Source of the DNA: DAMCAP01 sp964369265
Lineage (GTDB): Bacteria > Bacillota > Clostridia > Oscillospirales > Ruminococcaceae
Reading direction: 5' to 3'
DNA: 5,761 nucleotides
NCBI GenBank assembly: GCA_964369265.1
Contig: CAYJEV010000106.1
Coordinates: 1 to 5,761, forward strand
Shown here piece after piece: positions 1 through 5,749 of the stretch. The notes beneath the pieces are model-generated. The model made no database searches. It saw only the letters and a list, made by a program, of their open reading frames with translations, and was not told the origin of the DNA. The translations under genes were made by a program, and so were the position numbers. Every line of letters begins with the position of its first letter. Within the stretch, counting starts at the first letter, position 1.

Positions 1-224
1 AACGACCTTAAGTTTGGTTTATACATAGAGAACCTAACAGCTTTCACATTAAAAAATAAGACAGGCAAAAACGCTTCAAGCTCACACAAAAACTGGGGTG
101 ACGACAGGGTGAAAGCTTCACCAAGCCAATAAACAGAGGAACGCACTTGCCGTCCCCACCCATCAAGGCAGCAAAGCGGACCCTTGATGGCAAGAAAACC
201 AGAGGATTAGCGAAAAACTAAAAT

Positions 225-241
225 GGCGACTAATAGTCGCC
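225..241. repeat. Short GC-rich palindrome, likely an interspersed repeat
   Basis: GGCGACT (225-231) and AGTCGCC (235-241) form a perfect 7-bp hairpin with a 3-nt loop. On the minus strand it is preceded by a GTATTGTCGTATTGTAG-like run (242-258). This resembles intergenic GTAGGGGCGACC...GGTCGCC palindromes that I recall as frequent in Clostridia genomes. It could therefore be a dispersed repeat that landed between the RNA core and its terminator, or a genuine 3' helix of the RNA. Confidence 0.5.
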
Positions 242-263
242 GCTACAATACGACAATACGATA

Positions 264-298
264 AAAAAACATCGCCAAATTTCTCGGCGATGTTTTTT
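264..298. terminator. Bidirectional Rho-independent terminator
   Basis: The stem ACATCGCC (269-276, counting the flanking A run) pairs with GGCGATGT (286-293), loop 277-285, with an A run (263-269) before and a T run (293-298) after. Because the A and T runs are symmetrical it should end transcription from either side. On the plus strand it closes the candidate RNA. On the minus strand it lies about 300 nt past the DUF4097 stop and would end the padR operon transcript. Confidence 0.88.
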
Positions 299-332
299 AT
301 TTATATTAGATTTAGAAGAAATCTAATATAAA
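297..332. repeat. 14-bp perfect palindrome next to the terminator
   Basis: TTTATATTAGATTT (300-313) is exactly inverted at 319-332, with a 5-nt loop. The 19-nt block 297-315 recurs in direct orientation at 414-432. The palindrome is therefore one extra terminal arm abutting the element 319-430, as if a second copy of that element had been lost except for one end. Confidence 0.8.
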
Positions 333-430
333 TTGGTCATGTGGGCACTCCGTTGCCCACGACTTTCAAAATCGCCCCTGCGAGGAATATAAATAATCGG
401 AGCAACGTGGAGATTATTTATATTAGATTT
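319..430. mobile_element. 112-bp MITE-like element with 14-bp terminal inverted repeats
   Basis: Bases 319-332 and 417-430 are perfect 14-bp inverted repeats. Inside are a hairpin GTGGGCA (341-347)/TGCCCAC (354-360) with a 6-nt loop, and a 13-bp inverted repeat 386-398/412-424 around a 13-nt loop that overlaps the right end. There is no reading frame. Palindromic structure, size and lack of coding capacity fit a small non-autonomous element or a BIME-like intergenic repeat. No clear target duplication was seen. Whether it is repeated elsewhere in the genome cannot be judged here. Confidence 0.55.
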
Positions 431-587
431 AGTGAAAAGTGAAGAATGAAAAGTGAAAAGTTAATGTATCACTTCGTGATGGATTGAAAATTGTATGCTA
501 TATCAAGGTTTCAAGCCGACTGCAAGTCATTTTAAATATCGCAAAGCGACACCCTCACTCTTCACTATTCACTTTTACCTCTTCACT
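431..587. mobile_element. 157-bp MITE-like element with AGTGAAAAGTGAAG-type ends
   Basis: The left end (431-461) is a purine-rich run built from AGTGAAAAG and GTGAA words. The right end (555-587), reverse complemented, is AGTGAAGAGGTAAAAGTGAA and more, matching the left end at most positions over about 30 nt with a few indels. Internal small hairpins are ATCAC (468-472)/GTGAT (476-480) and TCGC (539-542)/GCGA (546-549). There is no gene inside. Intergenic elements with GTGAAAAGTGAAGAGTGAA ends and a cold ATCRC-TTCG-type hairpin near them are familiar to me from Clostridia. It ends 13 nt before the DUF4097 stop codon. No convincing target-site duplication is visible. Confidence 0.65.
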
Positions 588-600
588 TAAATAATATCTA

Positions 601-1401
601 TTATTTATTAAAGTCAATATCAATTGTTCCTAAATTTGTTTTTGCGCTAATTTTGTTTGGAGCAGAGCTGTCTCCTCCGTTGCCACCTTCAATAGATATC
701 GTACCTAATCCATTTTCTGTCATTACATAATAATCTTCTCTGCTGCCATCAATGCTAGCCTCAAACGCGCCAATTTCGCACTCAACAAACATCTCGCCTT
801 TATAGCTGCCCTCTAAGTAAACAGATCCCATCTCGCTACTAACATCTGTTGATGAGCTTACATTTCCATCTGCTTCAACAGTGCCTAATTCTGTTTCAAT
901 CTCTAATATGTTAGCGTTAAAATTATTTAGCTCAATCGCACCTAATTTGCTTTCAAGATCCATTTTTGTTGCTGTTATGCCATCAATAGTCACATTAGAA
1001 AGCTCAATATTTGTTTCTATTAAATCAAGATTTGTGTTTGATGGTATGGTTATAATAATATCGCTCGCTTCATTGCCATATAAATTAAAGAACCTTAGTT
1101 TATTTATAATGAAGCTGTTTCTCTCATGCTCAGTTACAAATGATTTGCCATTTACAACCTCGTGAACTATATCGCCATCATGGGATATGCTAAACTCATC
1201 TCCAACTACTATCTCAACTTCAGCAGGCACATCCTCAATATCTATATCAATGCTAGATAAAGTTTCTGCAATGTCATATTTAGTAACCTTACCTCTAGCA
1301 ACCTCCCAAGGAGCTGACGCTCCCATTAGAAAAGTTCCTCCCATTATTAAAAGTCCTGTTGCTGCTAATATAGCAGATGTTTTCATAATTTTATTTGTCA
1401 T
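601..1401 (-). CDS. DUF4097-family putative adhesin/envelope protein with 19-residue solenoid repeats
   Basis: Role unknown; DUF4097 proteins are membrane-anchored or secreted beta-rich proteins often encoded with PadR and DUF1700 genes. The 266-residue product starts with a short basic stretch and a hydrophobic segment (about 8-28, signal peptide or N-terminal anchor). From residue 130 onward it is a beta-solenoid-like repeat: LG/MG/IG turn motifs lie at residues 153, 172, 191 and 210, exactly 19 apart, with a related LSNV turn at 134 and looser copies at 232 and 257. The ATG at 1399-1401 was chosen over an upstream in-frame TTG (1417-1419) because GAGAGGAG lies about 8 nt before the ATG. 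It overlaps the DUF1700 gene by 11 nt, so it is probably translationally coupled and the last gene of the operon. No catalytic motif was seen. Confidence 0.85.
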   Translation of the reverse strand: MTNKIMKTSAILAATGLLIMGGTFLMGASAPWEVARGKVTKYDIAETLSSIDIDIEDVPAEVEIVVGDEFSISHDGDIVHEVVNGKSFVTEHERNSFIINKLRFFNLYGNEASDIIITIPSNTNLDLIETNIELSNVTIDGITATKMDLESKLGAIELNNFNANILEIETELGTVEADGNVSSSTDVSSEMGSVYLEGSYKGEMFVECEIGAFEASIDGSREDYYVMTENGLGTISIEGGNGGDSSAPNKISAKTNLGTIDIDFNK

Positions 1402-1972
1402 TTGAATATCTCCTCTCAATCATCTTCGATATGCTCATCTTAACCCAGTTTACAACACTTACTATAACTTTATATCCAACACTTGCTATTAAACCAAATG
1501 CACCAACTGAAAACAAAATAAATCCTATTATCATCAGCGCATTCAATGGGCTAGTAACAAATAGATATGGAATTGACATCACCCCAGCAGACAACACTGC
1601 AAAACCTGCTGTTACTAAAGCAAATATCAAAGCTCCAACTGTCACCACTGCTGCAAATAATAAAGCAAAAATTACAATAGCCATTGGAACAGCAATTGGC
1701 GCAGATAGTAAAGCAATTAACATTGCTAGCAGCGTTACGTTCGTTTTAGACTTCGCCCCAGTGCTTTTATTTTCATTAGTTTCTTTAATATTGAATTCAG
1801 CAAGCAGCTTGCTAGCTATAATTCGTGGGTGTTGAAGCTTTTTTATAGCTTCCTCTTCGTCGCCATAATCGCTTATATATTCATCATAATAAGCAACAAC
1901 ATCTTCTATTTCTTGTTGTGGTAACACTCGTATTCCACTTCTAAGACTCTCCAAAAATTCAATCTTATTCAT
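1391..1972 (-). CDS. DUF1700 / HAAS-type membrane protein
   Basis: The 193-residue protein has two parts. Residues 1-65 are a soluble helical domain with the pattern YYDEYISDYG...EEEAIKKL-x-P-x-x-IASKLL, which matches the N-terminal domain of DUF1700 (HAAS signalling) proteins. After a polar linker (62-78) come hydrophobic segments at about 79-106, 107-136 and 144-176, giving three or more membrane helices, then a basic cytoplasmic tail. In this family the N-terminal domain is thought to take part in signalling with the adjacent PadR regulator; the direct partner here is inferred from gene order. Start ATG 1970-1972 has GAGAGGAG 6-7 nt upstream and overlaps the padR stop by 8 nt. The 3' end overlaps the DUF4097 start by 11 nt. 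Confidence 0.85.
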   Translation of the reverse strand: MNKIEFLESLRSGIRVLPQQEIEDVVAYYDEYISDYGDEEEAIKKLQHPRIIASKLLAEFNIKETNENKSTGAKSKTNVTLLAMLIALLSAPIAVPMAIVIFALLFAAVVTVGALIFALVTAGFAVLSAGVMSIPYLFVTSPLNALMIIGFILFSVGAFGLIASVGYKVIVSVVNWVKMSISKMIERRYSNDK

Positions 1973-2285
1973 TGTTCGCTCCTCTCATCATAAGGCTTTC
2001 AATCTTGCTTCGATAAAGAATCCATTCATCTTGATAACCCTCTATCTGCGCCCTTCCAAGCTCTGTTATTTGATAGTATTTTCGATTTCTTCCATCATGC
2101 GGTACATTATATGAAGTTAGAAGCCCCTCGCTGAGCAACCTCCTAAGCACAGGATATAAAGCCGATTCAGACACTGTTATCACCTGCCCTAAGTTTTGCG
2201 TTAAATCATATCCATAGGTATCTCCATTGTTTATAACGCCTAACACACATGCATCTAATAATTTCCCCGATACTGTATATAGCAT
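1965..2285 (-). CDS. PadR-family transcriptional regulator
   Basis: The 106-residue product is a typical short (subfamily 2 size) PadR winged-helix protein. Visible landmarks are YGYDL at 24-28, the recognition-helix region SESALYPVLRRLLSEGLL at 39-56, the wing motif DGRNRKYYQITELG at 64-77, and a C-terminal helix (about 79-100) that would form the dimer interface. The start was set at the ATG 2283-2285 because GGAGG lies 6-7 nt upstream; the longer frame begins at a GTG (2301-2303) that has no ribosome site and would include the Shine-Dalgarno in its coding part. It is first in a three-gene operon and its own promoter carries repeated sites, so autorepression is likely but inferred. The ligand or signal is unknown; the downstream membrane proteins suggest an envelope signal. 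Confidence 0.93.
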   Translation of the reverse strand: MLYTVSGKLLDACVLGVINNGDTYGYDLTQNLGQVITVSESALYPVLRRLLSEGLLTSYNVPHDGRNRKYYQITELGRAQIEGYQDEWILYRSKIESLMMRGANNE

Positions 2286-2290
2286 TTTGC

Positions 2291-2297
2291 ACCTCCG
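2291..2297 (-). promoter_or_regulatory. Shine-Dalgarno that decides the padR start
   Basis: On the minus strand this reads CGGAGGT, a near-perfect ribosome binding site 5-6 nt before the ATG at 2283-2285. It rules out the upstream GTG at 2301-2303. Confidence 0.85.
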
Positions 2298-2322
2298 TTT
2301 CACATATCATTGCTACAACTAT

Positions 2323-2359
2323 ATTATTGCACGAATAGTATTGTTTTGTCAATAGTATT
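2323..2359 (-). promoter_or_regulatory. padR operon promoter with direct-repeat operator candidate
   Basis: On the minus strand a perfect -35 TTGACA (2347-2352) is followed after 18 nt by AATAAT (2323-2328), five of six matches to TATAAT. This predicts a start near 2316 and a leader of about 30 nt. The word AATAGTATT (plus strand) occurs at 2334-2342 and at 2351-2359, exactly 17 nt apart: one copy lies in the spacer and the other touches the -35. A 5-bp inverted repeat TATTG/CAATA (2339-2343/2350-2354) joins them. This placement would let a bound PadR dimer block RNA polymerase; binding is inferred. Confidence 0.7.
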
Positions 2360-2451
2360 ATTTTAAAAATAATAAACTATTTCTAAACTATATCGAAATA
2401 ATAAGATTTATTTTTAGTTTTTTACCAATATAATGAAGTTTTGTATAAATT

Positions 2452-2490
2452 TAAAGGCTTGATATCCATAAAACAGATATCAAGCCTTTA
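2452..2490 (-). terminator. Hairpin terminator after the surface-protein gene
   Basis: A perfect 15-bp stem, 2452-2466 with 2476-2490 (AAAGGCTTGATATC arm), has a 9-nt loop. It lies 24 nt past the stop of the minus-strand gene at 2514. The minus-strand sequence after it is only moderately T-rich (AATTTATA), so the termination efficiency is uncertain. It separates this gene from the padR promoter. Confidence 0.65.
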
Positions 2491-2513
2491 GTAGTTATAA
2501 AGTTTTAAAATTT

Positions 2514-4571
2514 CTAATCAATATGATATGCCAGTGTTTCTTCTTCTTTATTCATAAAAAAGATTAAAGCAGCACCTAATACAGATATGATAGCAAACCA
2601 TAAGCTATAGTCATCAAAGATATTCATAGCTCTAGTAAAATCTTGAGTTAAGAAAAGCAAAGCTACTGAAACAACAGAAAGCATAACCCCACCTATACGA
2701 GTGAGCTTTTTCTTTTTATTGTAGTCAGCCTTTTCTTTTTCTGTGACCATCTCTTTATTAGCTTCATATTTGCGCTTTCTAACAAATAGATGCACTGCAA
2801 ATAAAATGCTAAAGACTGTCATTATAACATCAAATAAGCTCCATAATCCTAATATGACATACGCCGATAACGGAACTCCATTATCAACAATAACAACATT
2901 ATTAATAATACCATCTGGATATAAAACAATAACTTCATTCTCTCCGTCGCCAAAACTTGCAATAGTTTTTGGAGCAATAGACACAATTCCTGCATCTACA
3001 GAGTAATCAGTGTTTGCTAATGAGTTACCATTAACTTGAACATCGCTTGGATTTTCATTTGGTCGCTTAGTATCAATGTCAATTCCGCCTTCTGTGGTAA
3101 TCTCAATAGTTGGATCTTCTTTTTTATCTTGTCCTTCACCCTCTATTGTTGGCTCAGGCTTTGTGTCTTCTGTATCGTCTGAATCATCTGTATCGTCAGA
3201 TGGATCTTCAACATCTGAAGAGTCTGGTTGTGATACCTCTGGTGTTGAGGAAGCCTCTGGTGCAGTTTCTGAACTTCCGCTAGATGCTGGCGGAGTTACT
3301 GTTGTAATTGGAGGAAGTGGAGTAGTCGGAACTGATGAAGATTCAGGAATTGATGAAGAAGTCTGTTCTTCAGGAGGTGGAGGGGGGTTGTCATCATCAC
3401 TGTCGCCTGTGTTATCATCGCCGTCTTCACCTGTGTTGCCGTCGCCACCTTCACCTGTGTTGCCGTCGCCACCTTCGCCAGTGTTGCCGTCGCCACCTTC
3501 GCCTGTGTTGCCGTCGCCGCCTTCGCCTGTGTTGCCGTCGCCACCTTCACCTGTGTTGCCGTCGCCGCCCTCACCTGTGTTGCCATCTCCGCCTTCGCCA
3601 CCAGTTGATATTTTAGTAGCGCTTGCAACAAAGGTATATGTACTTTCTGTTATTTCGCCTGTTGGAATAGAAACATCCCAACCTTTATTTTCATATGTAG
3701 AATCAATGTAATTAATGGTCGGGATAGTAACTTCTTCCCACAAATCTCCTTTTAACGCTTCTAATGTAAAACCTTTGTCTGAACTGATACCACTAAGTTC
3801 TAGTTTCACACCTTCGCCAGCTTTAAATATAAGGCTAGACCATTGCTGTTGATCTTTCTTCCAATTTGCATAAAAGGTTTTATCCCCAGTATCATTAGTT
3901 TCTATTGCAGTTTGATAAGAATTGTCGCTATCATCATTAGTGCTTGTCCATCCTAAAAATGTATAACCAGGCTTGTTGAAAGGTGGGCTATTCATTGTCG
4001 AAATAGATGGCAATGAGGTAATAGCCGTTGAAGCATATTGATTTGGAAAAATGTTCTCTATTTCAGTTATTCCATCTTCGGCATAGTAAGTAATTCGGTT
4101 CATTCCAGGAGAGAATTCCCAGTTTGCATAGAAGGTTTTTCCCCCTGTTTCGCCTTTTGGTATTGAGTAGATAGGAGTAACACTAGCTCCAATTACTGCC
4201 GGCATTGTTTCTGACCAACCTGCAAACACAAGCTCATCGTCTTGCTTATAATCATTCATAGTATTTGCATCTGGCAAAATTGCGCCAGTATCGCTTTCAT
4301 AACTATCTGGTGTTAGGTCTTCAAATTCATCATCGCCATCATAATCATAATAATTGATAGTGAAGCTACCACTACTAGTTGCGCTATAAGGCTTAATATC
4401 TCCTTCAAAATACGATATAGCATCCATACTAGCTACTTCCTTGCTGTTCTCCAAGGCTTGCACTAAAGATGGGCTAAATATAGGCAAATTAGTTGTTGGT
4501 ATAACTATATTGCTAAAAATCATTGCAAAAACTATTATATAAGATGTAATTATTTTACTTTTATTTAACAT
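2514..4571 (-). CDS. Surface protein with InlB B-repeats, EGGDGNTG tandem repeats and three-helix C-terminal membrane anchor
   Basis: The 685-residue protein is probably displayed on the cell surface; its ligand is unknown. Order: signal peptide (1 to about 40, likely cleaved after VQA); two InlB/Listeria-Bacteroides (Flg_new) repeats ending at FAGWS...KTFYANW (116-151) and YTFLGWT...KTFYANW (203-237); a beta-rich segment (about 240-320); eight 8-residue repeats (326-389); a PPPPP (396-400) and an acidic Ser/Thr/Pro linker to about 495; a domain resembling CBM_X2/Ig-like folds (NPSDVQVNGNSL to DGIINNVVI, 507-562); then hydrophobic helices at about 569-597, 625-643 and 654-674. I recall this LTxDxxxxM-containing helical tail as a recurrent anchor in Clostridia surface proteins, replacing LPXTG. 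The start has GAGGGG about 6 nt upstream. It is a monocistronic unit with its own promoter. Confidence 0.85.
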   Translation of the reverse strand: MLNKSKIITSYIIVFAMIFSNIVIPTTNLPIFSPSLVQALENSKEVASMDAISYFEGDIKPYSATSSGSFTINYYDYDGDDEFEDLTPDSYESDTGAILPDANTMNDYKQDDELVFAGWSETMPAVIGASVTPIYSIPKGETGGKTFYANWEFSPGMNRITYYAEDGITEIENIFPNQYASTAITSLPSISTMNSPPFNKPGYTFLGWTSTNDDSDNSYQTAIETNDTGDKTFYANWKKDQQQWSSLIFKAGEGVKLELSGISSDKGFTLEALKGDLWEEVTIPTINYIDSTYENKGWDVSIPTGEITESTYTFVASATKISTGGEGGDGNTGEGGDGNTGEGGDGNTGEGGDGNTGEGGDGNTGEGGDGNTGEGGDGNTGEDGDDNTGDSDDDNPPPPPEEQTSSSIPESSSVPTTPLPPITTVTPPASSGSSETAPEASSTPEVSQPDSSDVEDPSDDTDDSDDTEDTKPEPTIEGEGQDKKEDPTIEITTEGGIDIDTKRPNENPSDVQVNGNSLANTDYSVDAGIVSIAPKTIASFGDGENEVIVLYPDGIINNVVIVDNGVPLSAYVILGLWSLFDVIMTVFSILFAVHLFVRKRKYEANKEMVTEKEKADYNKKKKLTRIGGVMLSVVSVALLFLTQDFTRAMNIFDDYSLWFAIISVLGAALIFFMNKEEETLAYHID
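3405..3596 (-). repeat. 24-bp in-frame tandem repeat, eight units
   Basis: Unit boundaries recur exactly every 24 bp from 3598 back to 3406. Seven units encode EGGDGNTG and the last (3405-3428) encodes the degenerate EDGDDNTG. Most differences between the seven units are at synonymous third positions. Length variation by slippage would add or remove whole octapeptides without a frameshift. The glycine- and aspartate-rich unit suggests a flexible, possibly cation-binding spacer; that is inference. Confidence 0.95.
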
Positions 4572-4612
4572 TCTGTCCCCTCAGTCTATAAATTAGTTAC
4601 TATATAACACTT

Positions 4613-4641
4613 ATACTAGCATAATTCTGCAATTTTGTAAA
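4613..4641 (-). promoter_or_regulatory. Extended -10 promoter of the surface-protein gene
   Basis: On the minus strand TTTACA (4636-4641), a 17-nt spacer and TAGTAT (4613-4618) form a good sigma-A promoter. The -10 is preceded by TGC, giving a TGn extended -10. The predicted start is near 4606, leaving a leader of about 35 nt before the ATG at 4571. It lies between this gene and the upstream apbE-like gene, where no strong terminator was found, so some read-through from the latter is possible. Confidence 0.78.
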
Positions 4642-4685
4642 GAGTTTTAGTGAAAAATATGAACAAAATATTTTCTTCTGTTGTT

Positions 4686-5696
4686 TTATTCTGATATATA
4701 TTGGAAAAAATTGGAGCTATACACAGATTCTTCCTCTTTTATTGTCCAAACAGCCTCAACATCATCTAATCCCTCTACTATTGCTCTCCCCTCTTCTAGT
4801 GGTAGAACAAACAAAGCAGTTGAAAGCAAATCAGCCATAGCAGAAGAACTTGCTATAACAGTTACTGCATGGAAATCATCTGCTGGATAGGAGGTTGCAG
4901 GATCTATAATGTGATGATATTTTATTCCATCAACCTCATAATATCGCTGATAATCGCCACTAGTAACTATCGCTTCATCAGTGATTTTTAGCTTGTGAAG
5001 GAAGTTGTCTGAGCCGTCATATGGGTTTTGAAGCCCTAATATCCATTCATTATCTTGGGATAATGGCTTTCTCCCAGTTGCAATTATATTTCCGCCAACA
5101 CTAACAAGATATCCTTCTGGCAGTAGCTTTGCTGACTGCTCTAAGGCATAGCCTTTGGCGACAGCACCAACATCTAGCTTTAATAGTGGGTCACTAAAAT
5201 ATACTGTGCTACTCTGCTCATCAATTACAAGGCTGTTTATGTCTGTGTGCATTTTAGCCTGTTCTAACAACTCGCCATTCGGCAGGGATGTTCCCCCTTC
5301 TCTTGCCTCATGCCACAAGCTAAGCACAGCCCCCATACTAGGCGAAGCAGCGCCCTTTATCATCTCATAGTTATCTATATAGACATTCAGCATTGCTATT
5401 ATTTCAGAGTCTACTCTCACTGGAGATATGCTAGCAGTGTCGTTTAGTGTTTTGAGATTTGTGACGTTTGGGTAGTCGTTGTATATATCGTAGAGCTGGT
5501 GATAGTTGCTTAATTTGTCATAGAAGGCTGCGATATCTTGGTTAAAGTCTTTTTCTGTGTCTGCGTATCCGACAATTGTTGTCACTGTATCAAAAAGCTC
5601 ATAGAAGGTGGCTTCGTATCTACTTGGCGCAATTGTTGGGAGATTGCAAGCAGATAGACAAAGGCTGACTGCTATTGCTATAACTTTCTTTATCAT
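4686..5696 (-). CDS. apbE: ApbE-family FAD:protein FMN transferase, lipoprotein
   Basis: Enzymes of this family use Mg2+ and FAD to attach FMN to a threonine of target proteins, outside the membrane in Gram-positive cells. The 336-residue length fits. Residues 1-16 are a signal peptide ending in the lipobox LSAC, so Cys17 should be lipidated. Family motifs seen in order: LDVGAVAKGYAL (174-185), VSVGGNI (198-204), TSGDYQRYY (245-253), YHHIIDPATSYPA (260-272) and ADLLSTALFVL (288-298), in which D289 and T293 occupy the usual Mg-ligand positions. One deviation is Ser269 where family members usually have Gly (DPxTGYP). The ATG at 5694-5696 has GAGGGA about 7 nt upstream. No flavinylation substrate or electron-transfer partner is visible in the window, so its target must be elsewhere, possibly beyond the right edge. 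Confidence 0.92.
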   Translation of the reverse strand: MIKKVIAIAVSLCLSACNLPTIAPSRYEATFYELFDTVTTIVGYADTEKDFNQDIAAFYDKLSNYHQLYDIYNDYPNVTNLKTLNDTASISPVRVDSEIIAMLNVYIDNYEMIKGAASPSMGAVLSLWHEAREGGTSLPNGELLEQAKMHTDINSLVIDEQSSTVYFSDPLLKLDVGAVAKGYALEQSAKLLPEGYLVSVGGNIIATGRKPLSQDNEWILGLQNPYDGSDNFLHKLKITDEAIVTSGDYQRYYEVDGIKYHHIIDPATSYPADDFHAVTVIASSSAMADLLSTALFVLPLEEGRAIVEGLDDVEAVWTIKEEESVYSSNFFQYISE

Positions 5697-5712
5697 TAAT
5701 ATTCCCTCGTTT

Positions 5713-5749
5713 ATTATAGTTTAAATTGGTGTTTATCTAACTTATTATA
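5713..5749 (-). promoter_or_regulatory. Two TATAAT boxes upstream of apbE, possible tandem promoters or operator
   Basis: The minus strand has TATAAT at 5713-5718 and again at 5744-5749, each inside the same 9-nt word CTATAATAA, 31 nt apart. Either could be a -10 box; the nearer one has only a poor -35 (TTAGAT-like), and the -35 of the farther one would lie near or beyond the window edge. A 31-nt period is about three helical turns, so a repeated regulator site is an alternative. Confidence 0.45.

Larger units (their letters stand above)
1..298 (+). ncRNA. Candidate structured non-coding RNA, class uncertain, 5' end possibly outside window
   Basis: No plausible reading frame spans this stretch, but it is dense in complementary segments. 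Seen directly: a hairpin 108-113/117-122; CTTGCC 146-151 pairing with GGCAAG 189-194, enclosing ATCAAGG 162-168 with CCTTGAT 182-188; GGGG 95-98 with CCCC 154-157 followed by ACG 101-103 with CGT 151-153, which would make a pseudoknot with the previous helix; a hairpin 225-241; and a strong intrinsic terminator at 264-298 that sets the 3' end and favours the plus strand. Pairing segments start by base 39, so the gene may begin near or before the left edge. A TATACA at 20-25 could be a -10 box, but its -35 would be off the window. Size, phylum and pseudoknot-like fold make a raiA-type RNA my leading guess, but this is an impression, not a verified match. Bases after about 205 may be a repeat rather than RNA core. 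Confidence 0.5.

Noticed and set aside
95..200. Cobalamin or T-box riboswitch
   Set aside because: The conserved B12 box or the AGGGUGG T-box sequence is absent, and no plus-strand gene follows.
225..432. CRISPR-like repeats
   Set aside because: The repeats are palindromic, irregularly spaced and few; there are no spacers of constant length.
1402..1419. TTG start 18 nt upstream for the DUF4097 gene
   Set aside because: The extension covers the Shine-Dalgarno of the better placed ATG at 1399-1401.
1395..1835. Plus-strand frame opposite the DUF1700 gene
   Set aside because: Antisense of a gene with clear family features, ribosome site and operon overlaps.
3335..3616. Cys/Arg-rich plus-strand frame resembling a metal-binding repeat protein
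   Set aside because: The CCRRHLRLC-like pattern is only the 24-bp tandem repeat read in another frame.
3296..3631. Ala/Thr/Val repeat frame on the minus strand
   Set aside because: Shadow frame of the same tandem repeat inside the real gene.
3076..3711. Long plus-strand open frame rich in Ser, Pro and Val (211 residues)
   Set aside because: It is the antisense of the surface-protein linker and 24-bp repeat; the periodic sequence keeps all frames open. It has no ribosome site and no family resemblance.
4176..4196. ApbE-type flavinylation site in the surface protein (IGASVTP, residues 127-133)
   Set aside because: It lacks the Ser/Thr-Gly-Ala-Ser/Thr core and lies in an InlB repeat, not in an FMN-binding domain.
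4572..4685. Terminator between apbE and the surface-protein gene
   Set aside because: Only a weak, AT-only hairpin around 4652-4676 is visible; it lacks a GC stem and a clean T tract.
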